DNA from: Prevotella sp902465605
GTDB taxonomy: Bacteria; Bacteroidota; Bacteroidia; Bacteroidales; Bacteroidaceae
Assembly (NCBI GenBank): GCA_902465605.1
Contig: CABQNT010000006.1
Coordinates: 62,001-126,000, forward strand
Length of the DNA stretch: 64,000 bases
Direction: 5' to 3'
The notes under the pieces were generated by a model, which saw only the letters and a program-made list of their open reading frames with translations, was not told where the DNA came from and searched no databases. This document shows, one piece after another, positions 63,463 through 64,000 of the stretch; the first letter of the stretch is position 1, and every line of letters begins with the position of its first letter. The translations under genes were made by a program, and so were the position numbers.

Positions 63463-64000
63463 ATGCAATCAAACTTATCATATACCCTCATCATCGGGGG
63501 AACGTTGCTGTTGGCCTCGTGTAACTTGGTGGCTCCTGGCGACATCGAGAATCCTAACGTCACAGAAGATGGTTATCTCCAGGGCGGCAACGCCATGGAC
63601 ACCTGGGTGAACGGAGCCGAGAAGACATTGGCCCTCACGGTTGGTGACTTCTGCTTGCAGACCGAAATCATCTCTGACAACTATTTCAATAACTACACGC
63701 GCGAGAGCAAACTCTTTGACGAGCCGAGAATATTGTACAACGATCCTGATGTGAATGGCTTGGAGCGAGCCGTGCAGCAGTTGCGCGCCACGGCCGATTT
63801 CGCCTTTGACAAGGTGAGCAAGTATGACAAGAACGTCACGAAGGCGCAGCTGTTCAAACTTCATACCATCAAGGCTTATGGCTTTTTGCTCGGCGGCGAG
63901 AACTTCATGGCCCTGCCGGTGAGCGAGCGAGGTGCGGTGAAAACCTGGCAAGAGCTGTTGCAACTGGCGCTGCAATCGCTGGGAGAAAGTGAGAAATATG
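63463..64000 (+). CDS. SusD/RagB-like lipoprotein (partial, runs off the right edge)
   Basis: The first 179 codons are present. Signal peptide with lipobox LLASC, then a SusD-like N-terminal helical domain (ENPNVTEDGYLQGGNAMDTW, AVQQLRATADFAFDKVSK, HTIKAYGFLLGGENFMALPV). It begins four bases after the SusC stop, so translation is probably coupled. It would cap the SusC barrel on the cell surface and bind substrate. Confidence 0.88.
   Translation, partial: MQSNLSYTLIIGGTLLLASCNLVAPGDIENPNVTEDGYLQGGNAMDTWVNGAEKTLALTVGDFCLQTEIISDNYFNNYTRESKLFDEPRILYNDPDVNGLERAVQQLRATADFAFDKVSKYDKNVTKAQLFKLHTIKAYGFLLGGENFMALPVSERGAVKTWQELLQLALQSLGESEKY

Overview
The window looks like chromosomal DNA from a member of the Bacteroidales, most likely Prevotellaceae. 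The evidence is a SusC/SusD pair, Bacteroidetes-type promoters (a -7 box of form TAnnTTTG in front of most well-placed genes), a Rho factor with a long acidic insertion, a large secreted protein with a T9SS-like C-terminal domain, a DUF5112/DUF5113-type sensor kinase and AAA/DUF4143 ATPases. The species is not resolved. Most genes are housekeeping or envelope genes. Two stretches look accessory: an AT-rich run of small secreted or immunity-like genes around an Rhs remnant (about 45.0-48.6 kb), and a gene-poor stretch with a small RNA candidate, a G-tract promoter and a giant surface protein (about 25.9-31.7 kb).

Layout. 0-12.8 kb, minus strand: a clostripain-like lipoprotein peptidase; a rho-uvrA-glycosyltransferase transcription unit; nifJ (pyruvate:ferredoxin oxidoreductase); an AAA/DUF4143 ATPase whose Walker B glutamate is glutamine. 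12.9-20 kb: an ATP-grasp protein, a mini HExxH protein, an EamA transporter, a helicase with an embedded DEDDh exonuclease, and pepD. 20-26 kb: a small membrane protein, an OmpH/Skp-like lipoprotein, a TonB-dependent receptor broken by one in-frame TGA, and an M6 metalloprotease. 26-32 kb: a short minus-strand RNA with its own promoter and terminator, then a 49-aa peptide and a 1,497-aa surface protein behind a promoter carrying nine consecutive Gs. 32-37 kb: galactose uptake and catabolism (two aldose epimerases, a galactose/glucose MFS permease, galactokinase), with hairpins between genes. 37-43 kb: folC, dnaJ, grpE, an ABC-F protein and a DUF4886 SGNH-like hydrolase. 43.7-45 kb: a minimal penicillin-binding transpeptidase. 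45-48.6 kb: small low-GC lipoproteins and an Rhs fragment. 48.7-55.7 kb: a nucleotidyltransferase-like protein, a LacI-family regulator, and a three-gene sensor kinase/response regulator/AbgT-like membrane protein unit. 56-64 kb: an engB-uup operon, a GHL10 glycoside-hydrolase-like protein, tRNA-Val(CAC), and a SusC/SusD pair whose SusD is cut by the window edge.

Non-coding structure is unusually informative. Several start codons can be settled because the -7 box lies inside or downstream of the longest reading frame's first ATG. Strong hairpin terminators follow nifJ, pepD, the OmpH gene, the surface protein, the gal genes, dnaJ, the ABC-F gene and the tRNA. At least three dispersed repeat families are visible: a 21-23-bp degenerate tandem repeat at two loci, a GGGGCGTGATT-type palindrome at two loci, and a 203-bp nested inverted repeat. 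There is no CRISPR array, no insertion sequence with a recognisable transposase, and no rRNA.
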